From NCBI RefSeq assembly GCF_000381965.1, contig NZ_KB908460.1, positions 80,830-144,829 on the forward strand: DNA of 64,000 nt. The letters run 5' to 3'. The position numbers and the translations under genes are program-made. Source of the stretch: Oceanimonas smirnovii ATCC BAA-899 (GTDB lineage Bacteria > Pseudomonadota > Gammaproteobacteria > Enterobacterales > Aeromonadaceae). Positions 16,174-24,764 of this stretch are shown in pieces. Position 1 is the stretch's first letter. Every line of letters starts with the position of its first letter. Under the pieces are notes generated by a model. That model was not told where the DNA came from. It saw only the letters and a list, made by a program, of their open reading frames with translations, and made no database searches.

Positions 16174-19100
16174 TTACCGCTCCCTCGAAGAGGGTTTCCG
16201 GCTGCCCCTTAAGATCAGCATGCAGGGCGTGAGCAGCAGGGTGAGCAGGGTGGCAAAGGCCAGACCGCCGGCAATGGCGCTGGAGAGCTGGGTCCACCAC
16301 TGAGTGGACGGCGCGCCCAGCCCCAGTGAAGGGGCCAGCAAGTCCACATTCACTCCCAGCACCATGGGCATCAGCCCCAGTATGGTGGTAATGGCAGTGA
16401 GCAGCACGGGCCGCAGGCGCAGGCAGCCGGTTTCCAGCGCCGCCTCAAACGGACTCATGCCATCGGCTCTCAGCTGGTTAAAGGTGTCGATCAGCACAAT
16501 GTTGTTGTTCACGACGATGCCCGCCAGAGCGATGATGCCCATGCCCACCATCACAATCCCAAAGGACTGACCGTTCAGCAGCAGTCCCATCAGTACGCCG
16601 GCGGTGGAAAACACAATGGCCGACAGCACCAGCAGGGTCTGGTAGAAGCTGTTGAACTGAACCACCAGTATTAACGTCATCAGCAAAATCGCTACTATAA
16701 AGGCGGTGCTGAGAAACTGACCCGCTTCCCGCTGATCCGCATCTTCTCCCGCCAGAGTCAGGGTCACCCCTTCCGGCAGCGCTACCCCGGACTGCTGCAG
16801 GGCACTCAGGCGCTCATCCAGACGAAAGCCCTCCGCCATATCGGCCTTGATGGTCACGGTGCGCCGGCCGTTAACTCTGTGCAGTGTGCCCACCTTGGGG
16901 GCCGGAGTCAGGGTGACAAACTCGCTCAGGGGCACCTGGCCTCTGGGCGTGTTCAGGGTCAGCCGGGAGAGCTGATCCACCGAGCGCCAGTGCGCCGGCA
17001 AGCGCACACGAATATCCACTTCATCGCTGGCATCTTCAGGCCGGTAGCTGGCCAGACGCAAACCGTTAGTCACCAGCTGCACCGCATTGCCCACACTGAG
17101 CACATCTGCCCCCATGCGGGCAGCCGCTTCCCGGTTGACCTGCAGGCGCCACTCTATGCCCGGCAGGCTGCGATCATCTTCTATGTCGGCAAAGCCGCCC
17201 AGCTCATTCATGGCGGCACGCACTTGCTCGGTAGCCGAATCCAGGGCAGCTTCATCGCTGCCCGACAGCCGGATTTCCACCGGCTTGCCGCCACCCGGGC
17301 CCATTTGCTGTTCACGAAACTCCAGTACCACGCCGGGAATGTCGGCAGTGCGCGCCAGCATGGTTTCCCGAATGGCGCTGGCGGGCCGGCGCAAATACCA
17401 GTCAATAAACTGAAACTGCAGCACACCAATCACATCACTGCCCATCTGGTTGTCGGCCATGGCAAAGCTGCGGGCATAAAGCGCCTTGACCTCGGTCAGC
17501 CCGGTCAGCCGGCTTTCCACTTCCTGCAGCAGAGCGTCTTTTTCATACACCGACAAATCGCCCCGGGCGCGCACCTGCAGCTGGGCACTGTCGGGCTCGA
17601 TATCGGGGAAGAACTCCACTCCGTGGTTAAAACGGGCATAACCCGCATATAGCAGCGCAATCAGGCCAAGGGTGCCCAGCAGGGTCAGGCCGGGGCGGCG
17701 CAGCAGCCACGCCAGCAGGCGGCGGTAATGGTCGAGGCCCGGCACCACCACAGGCGCTTTGGGCTGACTGCTGCTTTTGCCCAGCCCGCCCATGGTAGGC
17801 AAAAATATCAGCGCCATGGCCAGAGACGCCAGCAGGCAGATAATGACGGTAGCCGGCAGATATTGCATAAACTGCCCCACCACACCGGGCCAGAACAGCA
17901 ACGGCATAAACACCGCCAGTGTGGTGATGGTAGAGGCAATCACCGGCCAGCTCATGCGGTGGGCGGCATTGATCCAGGCCTGCTTGGGCGGCTGGCCCTC
18001 ATGCAGATGGCGGTCGGCCAGCTCGCTCACTACAATGGCCCCGTCCACCAGCATGCCCGCCACCAGTATCAGTGCAAACAGCACGATAATGTTCATGGTA
18101 AAGCCGATGCCCCAGATCACCAGAATACCGGCAAAAAAGGCCCCGGGAATGGTCAGCCCCACCATCAGTGCCGAGCGTGCGCCCATGGTGGCTAGAATAA
18201 GAATAAGCACCAGCACCACGGCGGTGAGCACATTGTTGAGCAAGTCCGCCAGCATGGTTTCAATCTGGGTGGACTGATCCATGATGTAGTCGATCTCCAC
18301 CCCGTCGGGCAGCAGCGGCTCAGCCTGCGCCAGCAATGCTTTGACCTGCTCTATGGTCTCGATGATATTGGCACCGGCGCGTTTGCTCACTTCCAGCACC
18401 ACGCCGGGCTGGCCGTTGATGCGGGCAAAGCCGGCGGGATCCTTGAAGGTGCGGCGAATGGTGGCCACATCGCCAAAGGTGACCACGCTGTCGCCACTGA
18501 CCTTGAGCGGCAGCCCCAGTACGTCGTCGAGGTTTTCAATCACGCCGGGCACCTTGATCGCCAGCCGGCCGGCACCGGTATCCAGGCTGCCGGCGGCCAC
18601 CAGCCGGTTGTTGCGCGACACCAGATTAAACAGCTGGGTATAGTCAATGCCGTAACTGTCGAGCACCTGAGGATCCACCAGAATTTCCAGCAGATCTTCC
18701 CGATCACCGCCTATGTCCACTTCCAGCACTTCGGCAATGCCTTCAATTTCATCCTTCAGCCGGCGGGCTATCATCACCAGCTCACCTTCTGAAAGCGGCC
18801 CCGACAGTGCCACCGACAGCACCGGAAACAGCGCCACGTTAATTTCGTGCACCACAGGTTCTTCCGCTTCCTGAGGCAGCTCGCTTTGTGCCAGATCCAC
18901 TTTTTCACGCACTTCCTGCAGCGCCTGTTTGGGATCAAAGCCGGCATCAAATTCCAGCATCACGGAAGCATGGCCTTCGCTGGCGGTAGAGGTCATTTTC
19001 TTGACCCCTTCCAGGGTGCGCAGCTCCTGCTCCATGGGCCGCACCAGCAGGCGCTCGCCGTCTTCCGGGCTGATGCCTTCCAGCGCCATGGACACATACA

Positions 19101-19236
19101 TCATGGGAATGGTCACATCCGGGTTGGCCTCTTTGGGAATGACCTGATAGGCCCCCACGCCACCCAGTAACAGCAATATAAAAAACAGCAGCGTGGCCCG
19201 GCTGCGGTAAACAGCGGCCTGAATAAGCGCCCTCAT
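16174..19236 (-). CDS. RND efflux transporter, inner-membrane permease
   Basis: The 1020-residue protein has the RND plan: a membrane helix near the start, two large periplasmic loops, and helix groups near residues 335-530 and 850-1010. It resembles HAE-type drug or small-molecule exporters. In the proton-relay helix the motif is GMLVDGAIVVSE, so the first aspartate of the AcrB pair is kept and the second is glycine. Its start overlaps the adaptor stop by four bases. No outer-membrane channel gene is present, so it presumably uses a TolC encoded elsewhere. The substrate is unknown. Confidence 0.92.
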   Translation of the reverse strand: MRALIQAAVYRSRATLLFFILLLLGGVGAYQVIPKEANPDVTIPMMYVSMALEGISPEDGERLLVRPMEQELRTLEGVKKMTSTASEGHASVMLEFDAGFDPKQALQEVREKVDLAQSELPQEAEEPVVHEINVALFPVLSVALSGPLSEGELVMIARRLKDEIEGIAEVLEVDIGGDREDLLEILVDPQVLDSYGIDYTQLFNLVSRNNRLVAAGSLDTGAGRLAIKVPGVIENLDDVLGLPLKVSGDSVVTFGDVATIRRTFKDPAGFARINGQPGVVLEVSKRAGANIIETIEQVKALLAQAEPLLPDGVEIDYIMDQSTQIETMLADLLNNVLTAVVLVLILILATMGARSALMVGLTIPGAFFAGILVIWGIGFTMNIIVLFALILVAGMLVDGAIVVSELADRHLHEGQPPKQAWINAAHRMSWPVIASTITTLAVFMPLLFWPGVVGQFMQYLPATVIICLLASLAMALIFLPTMGGLGKSSSQPKAPVVVPGLDHYRRLLAWLLRRPGLTLLGTLGLIALLYAGYARFNHGVEFFPDIEPDSAQLQVRARGDLSVYEKDALLQEVESRLTGLTEVKALYARSFAMADNQMGSDVIGVLQFQFIDWYLRRPASAIRETMLARTADIPGVVLEFREQQMGPGGGKPVEIRLSGSDEAALDSATEQVRAAMNELGGFADIEDDRSLPGIEWRLQVNREAAARMGADVLSVGNAVQLVTNGLRLASYRPEDASDEVDIRVRLPAHWRSVDQLSRLTLNTPRGQVPLSEFVTLTPAPKVGTLHRVNGRRTVTIKADMAEGFRLDERLSALQQSGVALPEGVTLTLAGEDADQREAGQFLSTAFIVAILLMTLILVVQFNSFYQTLLVLSAIVFSTAGVLMGLLLNGQSFGIVMVGMGIIALAGIVVNNNIVLIDTFNQLRADGMSPFEAALETGCLRLRPVLLTAITTILGLMPMVLGVNVDLLAPSLGLGAPSTQWWTQLSSAIAGGLAFATLLTLLLTPCMLILRGSRKPSSRER

Positions 19237-20390
19237 TCACGCAACTCCTGCACCGCCACTACCTCACCCGGCGTAATAAAGCCGGCCCCCCGGGTCACCA
19301 CCCGGGCCTGCTCGGGCAAACCGGTCACCCAGGCTTCATTCGGAGTAATGGCCAGTAGCGTAACCGGCACCAGCTGCAGCCGGTTTTGCGCATCCACCAG
19401 ATGCACACCGGTGCGCCCCTGCTCATCAAGGGCCAGCAAGGCAGGAGACAAGCGGTGCGCCACCCGTGTGGGCAGGTGAATTGTCAGCTCGGCACTGGCA
19501 CCGGCCAGACGCAGCCCTTGCGGATTGTCAAACCGGGCTTCTACCGCAAAGCTGCGGGTATCGGAGTCAGCGGCAGCAGCCACAAAGCTAAGGGTGCCCG
19601 ACAGGGTTCGCCCATCCAGCGCAGTGGCCGTTACCGGCAGACCGGTTGTTAAGCCGGCCACCTTTTGCTGAGGCACAAAGCCGCTCAGGGTCAGTGTGTT
19701 ATCGTTGACCAGCATCAGCAGGGAATCGCCGGTCCGAACATAATCCCCCGTTTCTACATGGCGGGCATTCACGGTGCCCGCAAAGGGGGCCGTTGGCCGG
19801 CTGTAATCCAGCGCCAGCCGGGCCTCGGCCAGAGCGGCATTGGCGGCGGCGGCAGCAGCACGGCGCATCAGTAACTCGGTGTCGGCAAGCAGACCTTTTT
19901 GGCTGAGCCGCTCGGCGGCCTTCAGTTCGGCGGCGTTGAGCTTTTGCTCGGCCTCGGCCCGGCTGAGGGCGGCCCGCCTGTCATCCAGACTCAGGGTCAG
20001 CAGCCGCTCGCCCTCGGCCAGGGTTTGCCCGAGCTCAGCCAGCTGCTCTACCACACCGTCGGTACGGGCCCGCACCACCAGCTGACGTTCCGCCTGAAAC
20101 TGCCCCTGCACCAAGTGTTGCGGCTGATAGTCACTGGCGCTGAGCTGGGTGACCTGCACTGTGATTTCCTGCCTGTCCGGGCTCTGGCTGTTTTTCTCCG
20201 CCTCAGGTGCCTGCCGAGCGGCCTGATACAAGTGCCCCCGCCACAGCCAGAACAGCACCACCACCAGTATCAGCGCCGCCCATATCCGCGTTTTATGTCT
20301 GGCCGCTCTGCTGCGCCAACTCCTTGATCCCATGTTGGTTCCGTCTTTTTTAAGATTATTGTTCAGCATATCAACTTGCTTCCCGCTCAT
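19233..20390 (-). CDS. RND efflux periplasmic adaptor (membrane fusion protein)
   Basis: A single N-terminal anchor (IWAALILVVVLFWLW) is followed by a lipoyl-like half-motif (VVRARTDGVVEQLAELGQTLAEGERLL), a coiled-coil hairpin rich in Ala and Glu, the second lipoyl half (AGTVNARHVETGDYVRTGD) and a beta-barrel domain. It bridges the RND permease to an outer-membrane channel. The ATG at 20390 is used here, but ATGs seven and nineteen codons later are also possible because the first residues are not part of the conserved fold. It is the first gene of a two-gene unit; no regulator lies beside it. Confidence 0.9.
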   Translation of the reverse strand: MSGKQVDMLNNNLKKDGTNMGSRSWRSRAARHKTRIWAALILVVVLFWLWRGHLYQAARQAPEAEKNSQSPDRQEITVQVTQLSASDYQPQHLVQGQFQAERQLVVRARTDGVVEQLAELGQTLAEGERLLTLSLDDRRAALSRAEAEQKLNAAELKAAERLSQKGLLADTELLMRRAAAAAANAALAEARLALDYSRPTAPFAGTVNARHVETGDYVRTGDSLLMLVNDNTLTLSGFVPQQKVAGLTTGLPVTATALDGRTLSGTLSFVAAAADSDTRSFAVEARFDNPQGLRLAGASAELTIHLPTRVAHRLSPALLALDEQGRTGVHLVDAQNRLQLVPVTLLAITPNEAWVTGLPEQARVVTRGAGFITPGEVVAVQELRE

Positions 20391-20485
20391 ACAGCCTTGA
20401 TACAGATCAAAAAAACATCAACTTTATTGACTCACCGGTCAGACAGGCGTACTGTGATCATAAACAAACATTTGGAGTGCCACTT

Positions 20486-20707
20486 ATGAGCAATCAACGC
20501 TTGCTGTCTCTGGCCAATCTTTCCATGGTGGTGTTTCTGGTGCTGTTCTGCGGCTCCCTGAGCATGGCCTGGCTGGGTGAACAGTCCCTGTCTGTGGGCA
20601 CCACCGTCTTTATGCATATTACCCTGGTGCTCACCGCTGCCCTGTTCAAACTGGCCTATGTGGTGCGTCTTATCGCCCAGGACCGCATGGGCCAGCCCCT
20701 GGTCTAA
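20486..20707 (+). CDS. Small membrane protein of unknown function
   Basis: This 73-residue protein has two predicted membrane helices (LANLSMVVFLVLFCGSLSMA and TTVFMHITLVLTAALFKLAY) and short polar ends. GGAG lies ten bases before the ATG and a strong terminator follows the stop, so it is probably a real single gene. I do not recognise the family. It stands between the divergent efflux operon and the convergent purEK. Confidence 0.7.
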   Translation: MSNQRLLSLANLSMVVFLVLFCGSLSMAWLGEQSLSVGTTVFMHITLVLTAALFKLAYVVRLIAQDRMGQPLV

Positions 20708-20710
20708 ACG

Positions 20711-20744
20711 CAAAAAGCCCCGCTTCACAGCGGGGCTTTTTATG
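20711..20744. terminator. Bidirectional intrinsic terminator
   Basis: AAAAAGCCCCGCT, a short loop, then AGCGGGGCTTTTT can end transcription from the small membrane gene and from purK on the other strand. Confidence 0.9.
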
Positions 20745-20760
20745 CTGGACCAACAGCCGC

Positions 20761-21828
20761 TCAGTTAAGCTGACTGCGCAACCAGTCGAGCACTATGCCG
20801 TAACTGGCGGGCAGCATGGGCTCAAGCTTATCAAGGGCGGCCTGAGTATCGGACGGGTTGCTCAGGCAGAAGTTGATATGGCCTACCTTGCGGCCGGGGC
20901 GCACGTCCTTGCCATACCAGTACAGCTCGGCACCGGGCACCGAGAGCCAGTCGTCGTTGCGCTCGGTCCCCACCAGGTTCACCATGACGCTGGTGTTTTT
21001 GACGCTAGGGGCAATCAGCGGCAGCCCGGCCACGGCGCGCAGATGCGCTTCAAACTGGCTGATATTAGCGCCTGCCTGGGTCCAGTGACCGCTGTTGTGC
21101 ACTCGGGGCGCCAGCTCGTTGATGAGCAGGTGATCGCCCACCCGGAAGCACTCCATGGCCATGACGCCGACATAGTCGAGATCGTTCATCAGGGTGCCAA
21201 GCATGCGCTCGGCCTCGTCCTGCAGGTGCGCCAAGCGCGCCAGCGGCGACACCGAGCCCAGCAGAATGCCGTCCACATGCAGGTTGAGGGTCAACGGATA
21301 GAAATAGCACTGGCCGTCTTCACCGCGCATGCCGACGATGGAGGCTTCCTCGTCAAAGTCGATGGCCTGCTCGGCAATGGCCTGGGTGTGCCAGTCATCG
21401 GGAATGGCGTCCCGGCCCGGCTCCCGCAGCCAGTGCTGACCGCGACCATCGTAGCCGCCGGTGCGGCGCTTGAGCAGCACCCGCTCGCCCAGCGCCTCAT
21501 GCAGGCTTTCGGCGGTGGTGTCGGTTTCCACCAGCTGCCAGGGCGCGGTGGCCAGCCCCAGTTTGTCGATCAGTGATTTTTGAGTGTAGCGATCGGCCAG
21601 AATGGGAAAGGTATTCAGATTAACGAACGCCGGATGAGCCGCCAGCTGACGAGTAGCGGCGGTCTCGGGCCACTGCTCGCGCTCGGCGGTGACTTTTTCA
21701 TGAGCCTGCAGCGGAAAGGTGTCTTCCGACTCGATATCAACCGGACGCACGTCCAGATTAAGCGGCATGCCAGCGTGCTTCAGCATCTGGCCCAGCTGGC
21801 CGGCACCCAGTACCCAGATACGGCTCAT
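20761..21828 (-). CDS. purK: N5-carboxyaminoimidazole ribonucleotide synthase
   Basis: PurK uses ATP and bicarbonate to carboxylate AIR to N5-CAIR in purine synthesis. The 355-residue protein is an ATP-grasp enzyme with the family start ([17 protein letters not shown]), the ATP-binding [12 protein letters not shown] and the active-site [13 protein letters not shown]. It overlaps the upstream purE by four bases, giving the usual purEK unit. Confidence 0.97.
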   Translation of the reverse strand: MSRIWVLGAGQLGQMLKHAGMPLNLDVRPVDIESEDTFPLQAHEKVTAEREQWPETAATRQLAAHPAFVNLNTFPILADRYTQKSLIDKLGLATAPWQLVETDTTAESLHEALGERVLLKRRTGGYDGRGQHWLREPGRDAIPDDWHTQAIAEQAIDFDEEASIVGMRGEDGQCYFYPLTLNLHVDGILLGSVSPLARLAHLQDEAERMLGTLMNDLDYVGVMAMECFRVGDHLLINELAPRVHNSGHWTQAGANISQFEAHLRAVAGLPLIAPSVKNTSVMVNLVGTERNDDWLSVPGAELYWYGKDVRPGRKVGHINFCLSNPSDTQAALDKLEPMLPASYGIVLDWLRSQLN

Positions 21829-22319
21829 GCTTCCTCCCGCGGATCGGGGTTGCCCAGCACAGTGCTGGTTTGATCATGGCGGAAGGTGTCCAGCCGCTCG
21901 GCCAGCTCGGCATCGTGATTGGCCAGCATCTGGCAGGCCAGCAGACCGGCATTAAAAGCACCGGAGGTGCCGATGGCCAGGGTGCCCACGGCCACGCCCT
22001 TGGGCATCTGCACAATGGACAGCAGGCTATCGAGACCACTCAGGGCCTTGCTTTGCACCGGCACACCCAGCACCGGCAGCCGGGTTTTGGCGGCCACCAT
22101 GCCCGGCAGGTGGGCGGCACCGCCGGCACCGGCAATAATCACCTGATAACCGCGCTCCACGGCCTGTTCACCAAATTCCATCAGCCGGTCTGGGGTGCGG
22201 TGCGCCGACACCACTTCCACGGTATAGGGAACCTGCAGCTGGTCCATGATTTCTGCGGCACCCTGCATGGTGGGCCAATCACTTTTTGAACCCATGATGA
22301 CGGCAACTTTTGCTTGCAT
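21825..22319 (-). CDS. purE: N5-carboxyaminoimidazole ribonucleotide mutase
   Basis: PurE converts N5-CAIR to CAIR. The class I pattern is clear: [43 protein letters not shown]. 164 residues is normal. AGGAG stands six bases before the ATG. Upstream, ACAACGTTGT near 22333 is a palindrome that only half resembles a PurR box. Confidence 0.97.
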   Translation of the reverse strand: MQAKVAVIMGSKSDWPTMQGAAEIMDQLQVPYTVEVVSAHRTPDRLMEFGEQAVERGYQVIIAGAGGAAHLPGMVAAKTRLPVLGVPVQSKALSGLDSLLSIVQMPKGVAVGTLAIGTSGAFNAGLLACQMLANHDAELAERLDTFRHDQTSTVLGNPDPREEA

Positions 22320-22737
22320 GACTACTCCTGTTCAACAACGTTGTGCATGTTTTAGGTGGATCCGGGGGAGCGCGGATTATACCGAAAGCCCGGTTTTGCG
22401 GCCAGTGAAAGGGTGGACAATACCTGACCCAATCGTTAAGGTATGGGCCGTTCAAGGCTGAACAGATGATTTTAAGGAGGTGAACGCCTTATGATGGGCG
22501 CCATTGAAGCTTTACCCTGACGCACGCTTTCGTGCCGTCGACCGCACAATACCAGGCTAACGCCAACGTCTTTAAGAAGCACAACGCTTCACCGCAAAAC
22601 AAACTGTTATCTTGTTTTCTGAACCTTCAGCAGGTTCTCTACGTCCGTTGCCGTCAGCCAGGTCGTCCAAACCTGCACCCGCAATCCGCCTCTGGTGTGC
22701 TTGCCCGTGCTCGTCTGTGTTTTTACAAGACAGGGAG
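22320..22737 (+). other. Long untranslated leader of the symporter gene
   Basis: These 418 bases between purE and the symporter hold no ordinary gene. They contain a nine-codon reading frame with a very strong ribosome site (listed separately), a small hairpin GTTCA-AGGC-TGAAC at 22450-22463, and a stem GAACCT/AGGTTC at 22621-22637. A 42-codon in-frame extension of the symporter is open here but looks non-coding. A regulatory leader RNA is possible. Confidence 0.45.
22491..22520 (+). CDS. Possible nine-residue leader peptide
   Basis: The mini-gene ATG ATG ... CCC TGA encodes MMGAIEALP. It is preceded at the right distance by TAAGGAGGTGA (22473-22483), which can pair with the 16S rRNA tail over eleven bases. 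The same site could fold with CCTTA at 22487-22491, hiding it. It lies about 220 bases before the symporter. Translation is unproven; the case rests on the ribosome site. Confidence 0.4.
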   Translation: MMGAIEALP

Positions 22738-24426
22738 ATGAACTTGGAACTCTATCAATTTTCCAGCACCACAGTACTGCTGCTACTGGCCGCTTTTTAC
22801 GGCGGAACCTACCTTATTACCACCTTCATCAAGAAGGAGCAGGAAGATACCGACGCCTTTATGGTATCTAACCACAGTGTGGGCTTTGGCATGGGCGCGG
22901 CCAGCATGACCGCCACCTGGATCTGGGCCGCCTCCTTCTATGCCGCCGCCACCTCGGGTTATACCTATGGGGTCTCGGGCCCGCTGCATTATGGCTTTTG
23001 GGGTGCCCTGATGATTTTGTTTATTTACCCCTTTGGCCGGCGTTTTCGCGCCCTGGCCCCCAATGCCCATACCCTGGGTGAAGTGATCCATGCCCGGCAC
23101 GGCTCGTCCAGCCAGCTGATCCTGGCCTTTTCCAACCTGCTGGGCAGCATCATCAGCCTGATGGTGAACTTTACCGCCGCCGGTGCCCTGGTGTCTGTGC
23201 TGTCGCCGCTGTCGTTTCAGACCGGCGTCATCATTGCCGGTGTGGGCGTGCTCAGCTATACCCTCTGGTCCGGCTTTCGCGCTTCCGTGCTCACCGACTT
23301 CGCCCAGCTGATTGCACTCATGGCCATTGCCGTGGTGATTATTCCCGCGGTGCTGTTTGCCATGGGCGGTCCGGCAGAAGTGATGAACGGCTTTGATAAC
23401 CTCACTGCCGAGCAGGCCAACCTCTTCTCCACCGAAGCCATTCTGCATCAGGGTGCTCCCTATTTTGTGGCGGTGCTGGCCTATGCCATTGGTAACCAGA
23501 CCATTTCCCAGCGGCTGTTTGCGGTAAATGAAAAGCACATCAAGCCTACCTTCCTCACCGCCACGCTTGGGTATGGTGCCATTGTGATTGGCCTGGGCAT
23601 GATTGGCCTGATGGCGCTGACCAACGGCGTTGAACCCCTGAACGGTGATATGAACAACCTGATCCCGCAGATGGTATCCAGCTATCTGCCACCGGTGTTT
23701 ATTGCCCTGTTCTTTATTCTGGTAATTGGCTCGCTGTCATCTACCGCCGACTCGGATCTGTCTGCCCTGTCCGCCATTATCATGGCCGATGTCTACGGCA
23801 AGAACATTGCCAGAGGCAAGGCAGACCCCAAACGCATGCTGTTTATTGGTCGTCTGACCATGATTGTCGCCACCATGCTGGGCATTGTTCTGGCCAGCTT
23901 CTCTCTCGATATTCTGGTCATGCTGGTATTTGTAGGTGCACTCTGGGGGGCCATTGTGTTCCCGGTAATTGCCAGCTGCTTCTGGAGCCGGGTCACCAAC
24001 CGCGCCTTTACCTCCTCGGTGATAGTGGCCCTGATCATGTTCTGCGTGGCCCGCTTTGAGTGGGTGGAAATGACCGGTGCCGTGGCGGTGCTGTTCGAAC
24101 TGCTGGCAAGCATTGGCGGCGGTGTGGTGATTGGCCTGATGGTATTTGGCTTCTTTGGCCGGCACGCGGGCTTTGTTGCCGGTATTATCGCCGGTCTGGC
24201 GCTGATGTATTTCGCCACCGGCTTCCTGCGGGAGTATACCGTGCTGCTGTCTTCCCTGCTGGCATACGGTGTCAGCACCCTGGTGTGTGTGGTGGTAAGC
24301 CTGCTGGATAATCAGAAGTTTGATTTTGAGCTGATTAAAAAGCGGGTGGGCAACTACGACGATCGTTTTGATGCACCTGCCACTACAGCGGCCATGAAGA
24401 CCGCCAAACTTGCCAAGGAGTCTTAA
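22738..24426 (+). CDS. Sodium:solute symporter family protein
   Basis: The 562-residue protein has about thirteen membrane helices and the SSS/SLC5 pattern: WIWAASFYAAATSGYTYGVSGPL near residue 60, NAHTLGEVIHARHG, SGFRASVLTDFAQ and SLSSTADSDLSALSAI, the latter holding the residues that line the second sodium site. It resembles the urea/solute branch more than proline permease; the substrate is not evident. The ATG at 22738 directly follows AGGGAG; a TTG two codons later has better spacing. The gene is followed after one base by a small membrane protein gene, its likely partner. Confidence 0.88.
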   Translation: MNLELYQFSSTTVLLLLAAFYGGTYLITTFIKKEQEDTDAFMVSNHSVGFGMGAASMTATWIWAASFYAAATSGYTYGVSGPLHYGFWGALMILFIYPFGRRFRALAPNAHTLGEVIHARHGSSSQLILAFSNLLGSIISLMVNFTAAGALVSVLSPLSFQTGVIIAGVGVLSYTLWSGFRASVLTDFAQLIALMAIAVVIIPAVLFAMGGPAEVMNGFDNLTAEQANLFSTEAILHQGAPYFVAVLAYAIGNQTISQRLFAVNEKHIKPTFLTATLGYGAIVIGLGMIGLMALTNGVEPLNGDMNNLIPQMVSSYLPPVFIALFFILVIGSLSSTADSDLSALSAIIMADVYGKNIARGKADPKRMLFIGRLTMIVATMLGIVLASFSLDILVMLVFVGALWGAIVFPVIASCFWSRVTNRAFTSSVIVALIMFCVARFEWVEMTGAVAVLFELLASIGGGVVIGLMVFGFFGRHAGFVAGIIAGLALMYFATGFLREYTVLLSSLLAYGVSTLVCVVVSLLDNQKFDFELIKKRVGNYDDRFDAPATTAAMKTAKLAKES

Positions 24427-24427
24427 G

Positions 24428-24559
24428 ATGAGCGAACTGATAATGGGAGCCTACATTCTGATCTGGCCCGCCCTCACCCTTTTGGTATTGATCATGATCT
24501 GCCGCGGCGTATGGAAAGACATAGTCGCGGCCAAAAAAGAAAACCGCGAGCTGGTGTAA
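24428..24559 (+). CDS. Small membrane partner of the symporter
   Basis: This 43-residue protein has one membrane helix (AYILIWPALTLLVLIMICRG) and a basic-acidic tail ending KKENRELV. AAGGAG within the end of the symporter gene serves as its ribosome site, and only one base separates the genes, so they are co-translated. Similar small proteins are known next to solute:sodium symporters and are described as putative transporter small subunits. A strong terminator follows. Confidence 0.8.
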   Translation: MSELIMGAYILIWPALTLLVLIMICRGVWKDIVAAKKENRELV

Positions 24560-24574
24560 GTCAGCGCGGACAGC

Positions 24575-24609
24575 GTAAAAAGCGGACCTCAAGGGTCCGC
24601 TTTTTTTAT
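24575..24609 (+). terminator. Intrinsic terminator after the symporter unit
   Basis: AAAAAGCGGACC, a short loop, then GGTCCGCTTTTTTT lies about 15 bases past the stop of the small subunit. Confidence 0.92.
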
Positions 24610-24617
24610 TTGGGCCT

Positions 24618-24725
24618 GTGCGCGAAGCGCCAGCGCGGCTGCACTCCGCCGACACGCTACAAGTACATCCCTGTAACGCTCGAAAATGCCATCCATGGCA
24701 TTTAATGGTCGGCTACGGCAATCCC
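24618..24725. repeat. Possible interspersed palindromic repeat element
   Basis: This non-coding stretch holds two short dyads, GTACA-tccc-TGTA-like and ATGCCAT-cc-ATGGCAT, set among GC-rich text. Such paired palindromes are typical of dispersed repeats in marine gammaproteobacteria. No second copy is in the window, so the call is tentative. Confidence 0.35.
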
Positions 24726-24764
24726 CGCTGCCACTTCGTCACCCCAGGTTCAACCAACAAAAAC

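Noticed and set aside
22325..22345. PurR operator before purE
   Set aside because: The ACAACGTTGT palindrome shares only the central bases with the PurR consensus, too little to list as a site.
22612..22737. Upstream extension of the symporter by 42 codons
   Set aside because: The added residues are Pro/Arg/Cys-rich with no membrane or signal character, and the ATG at 22738 starts exactly at the family's first helix.
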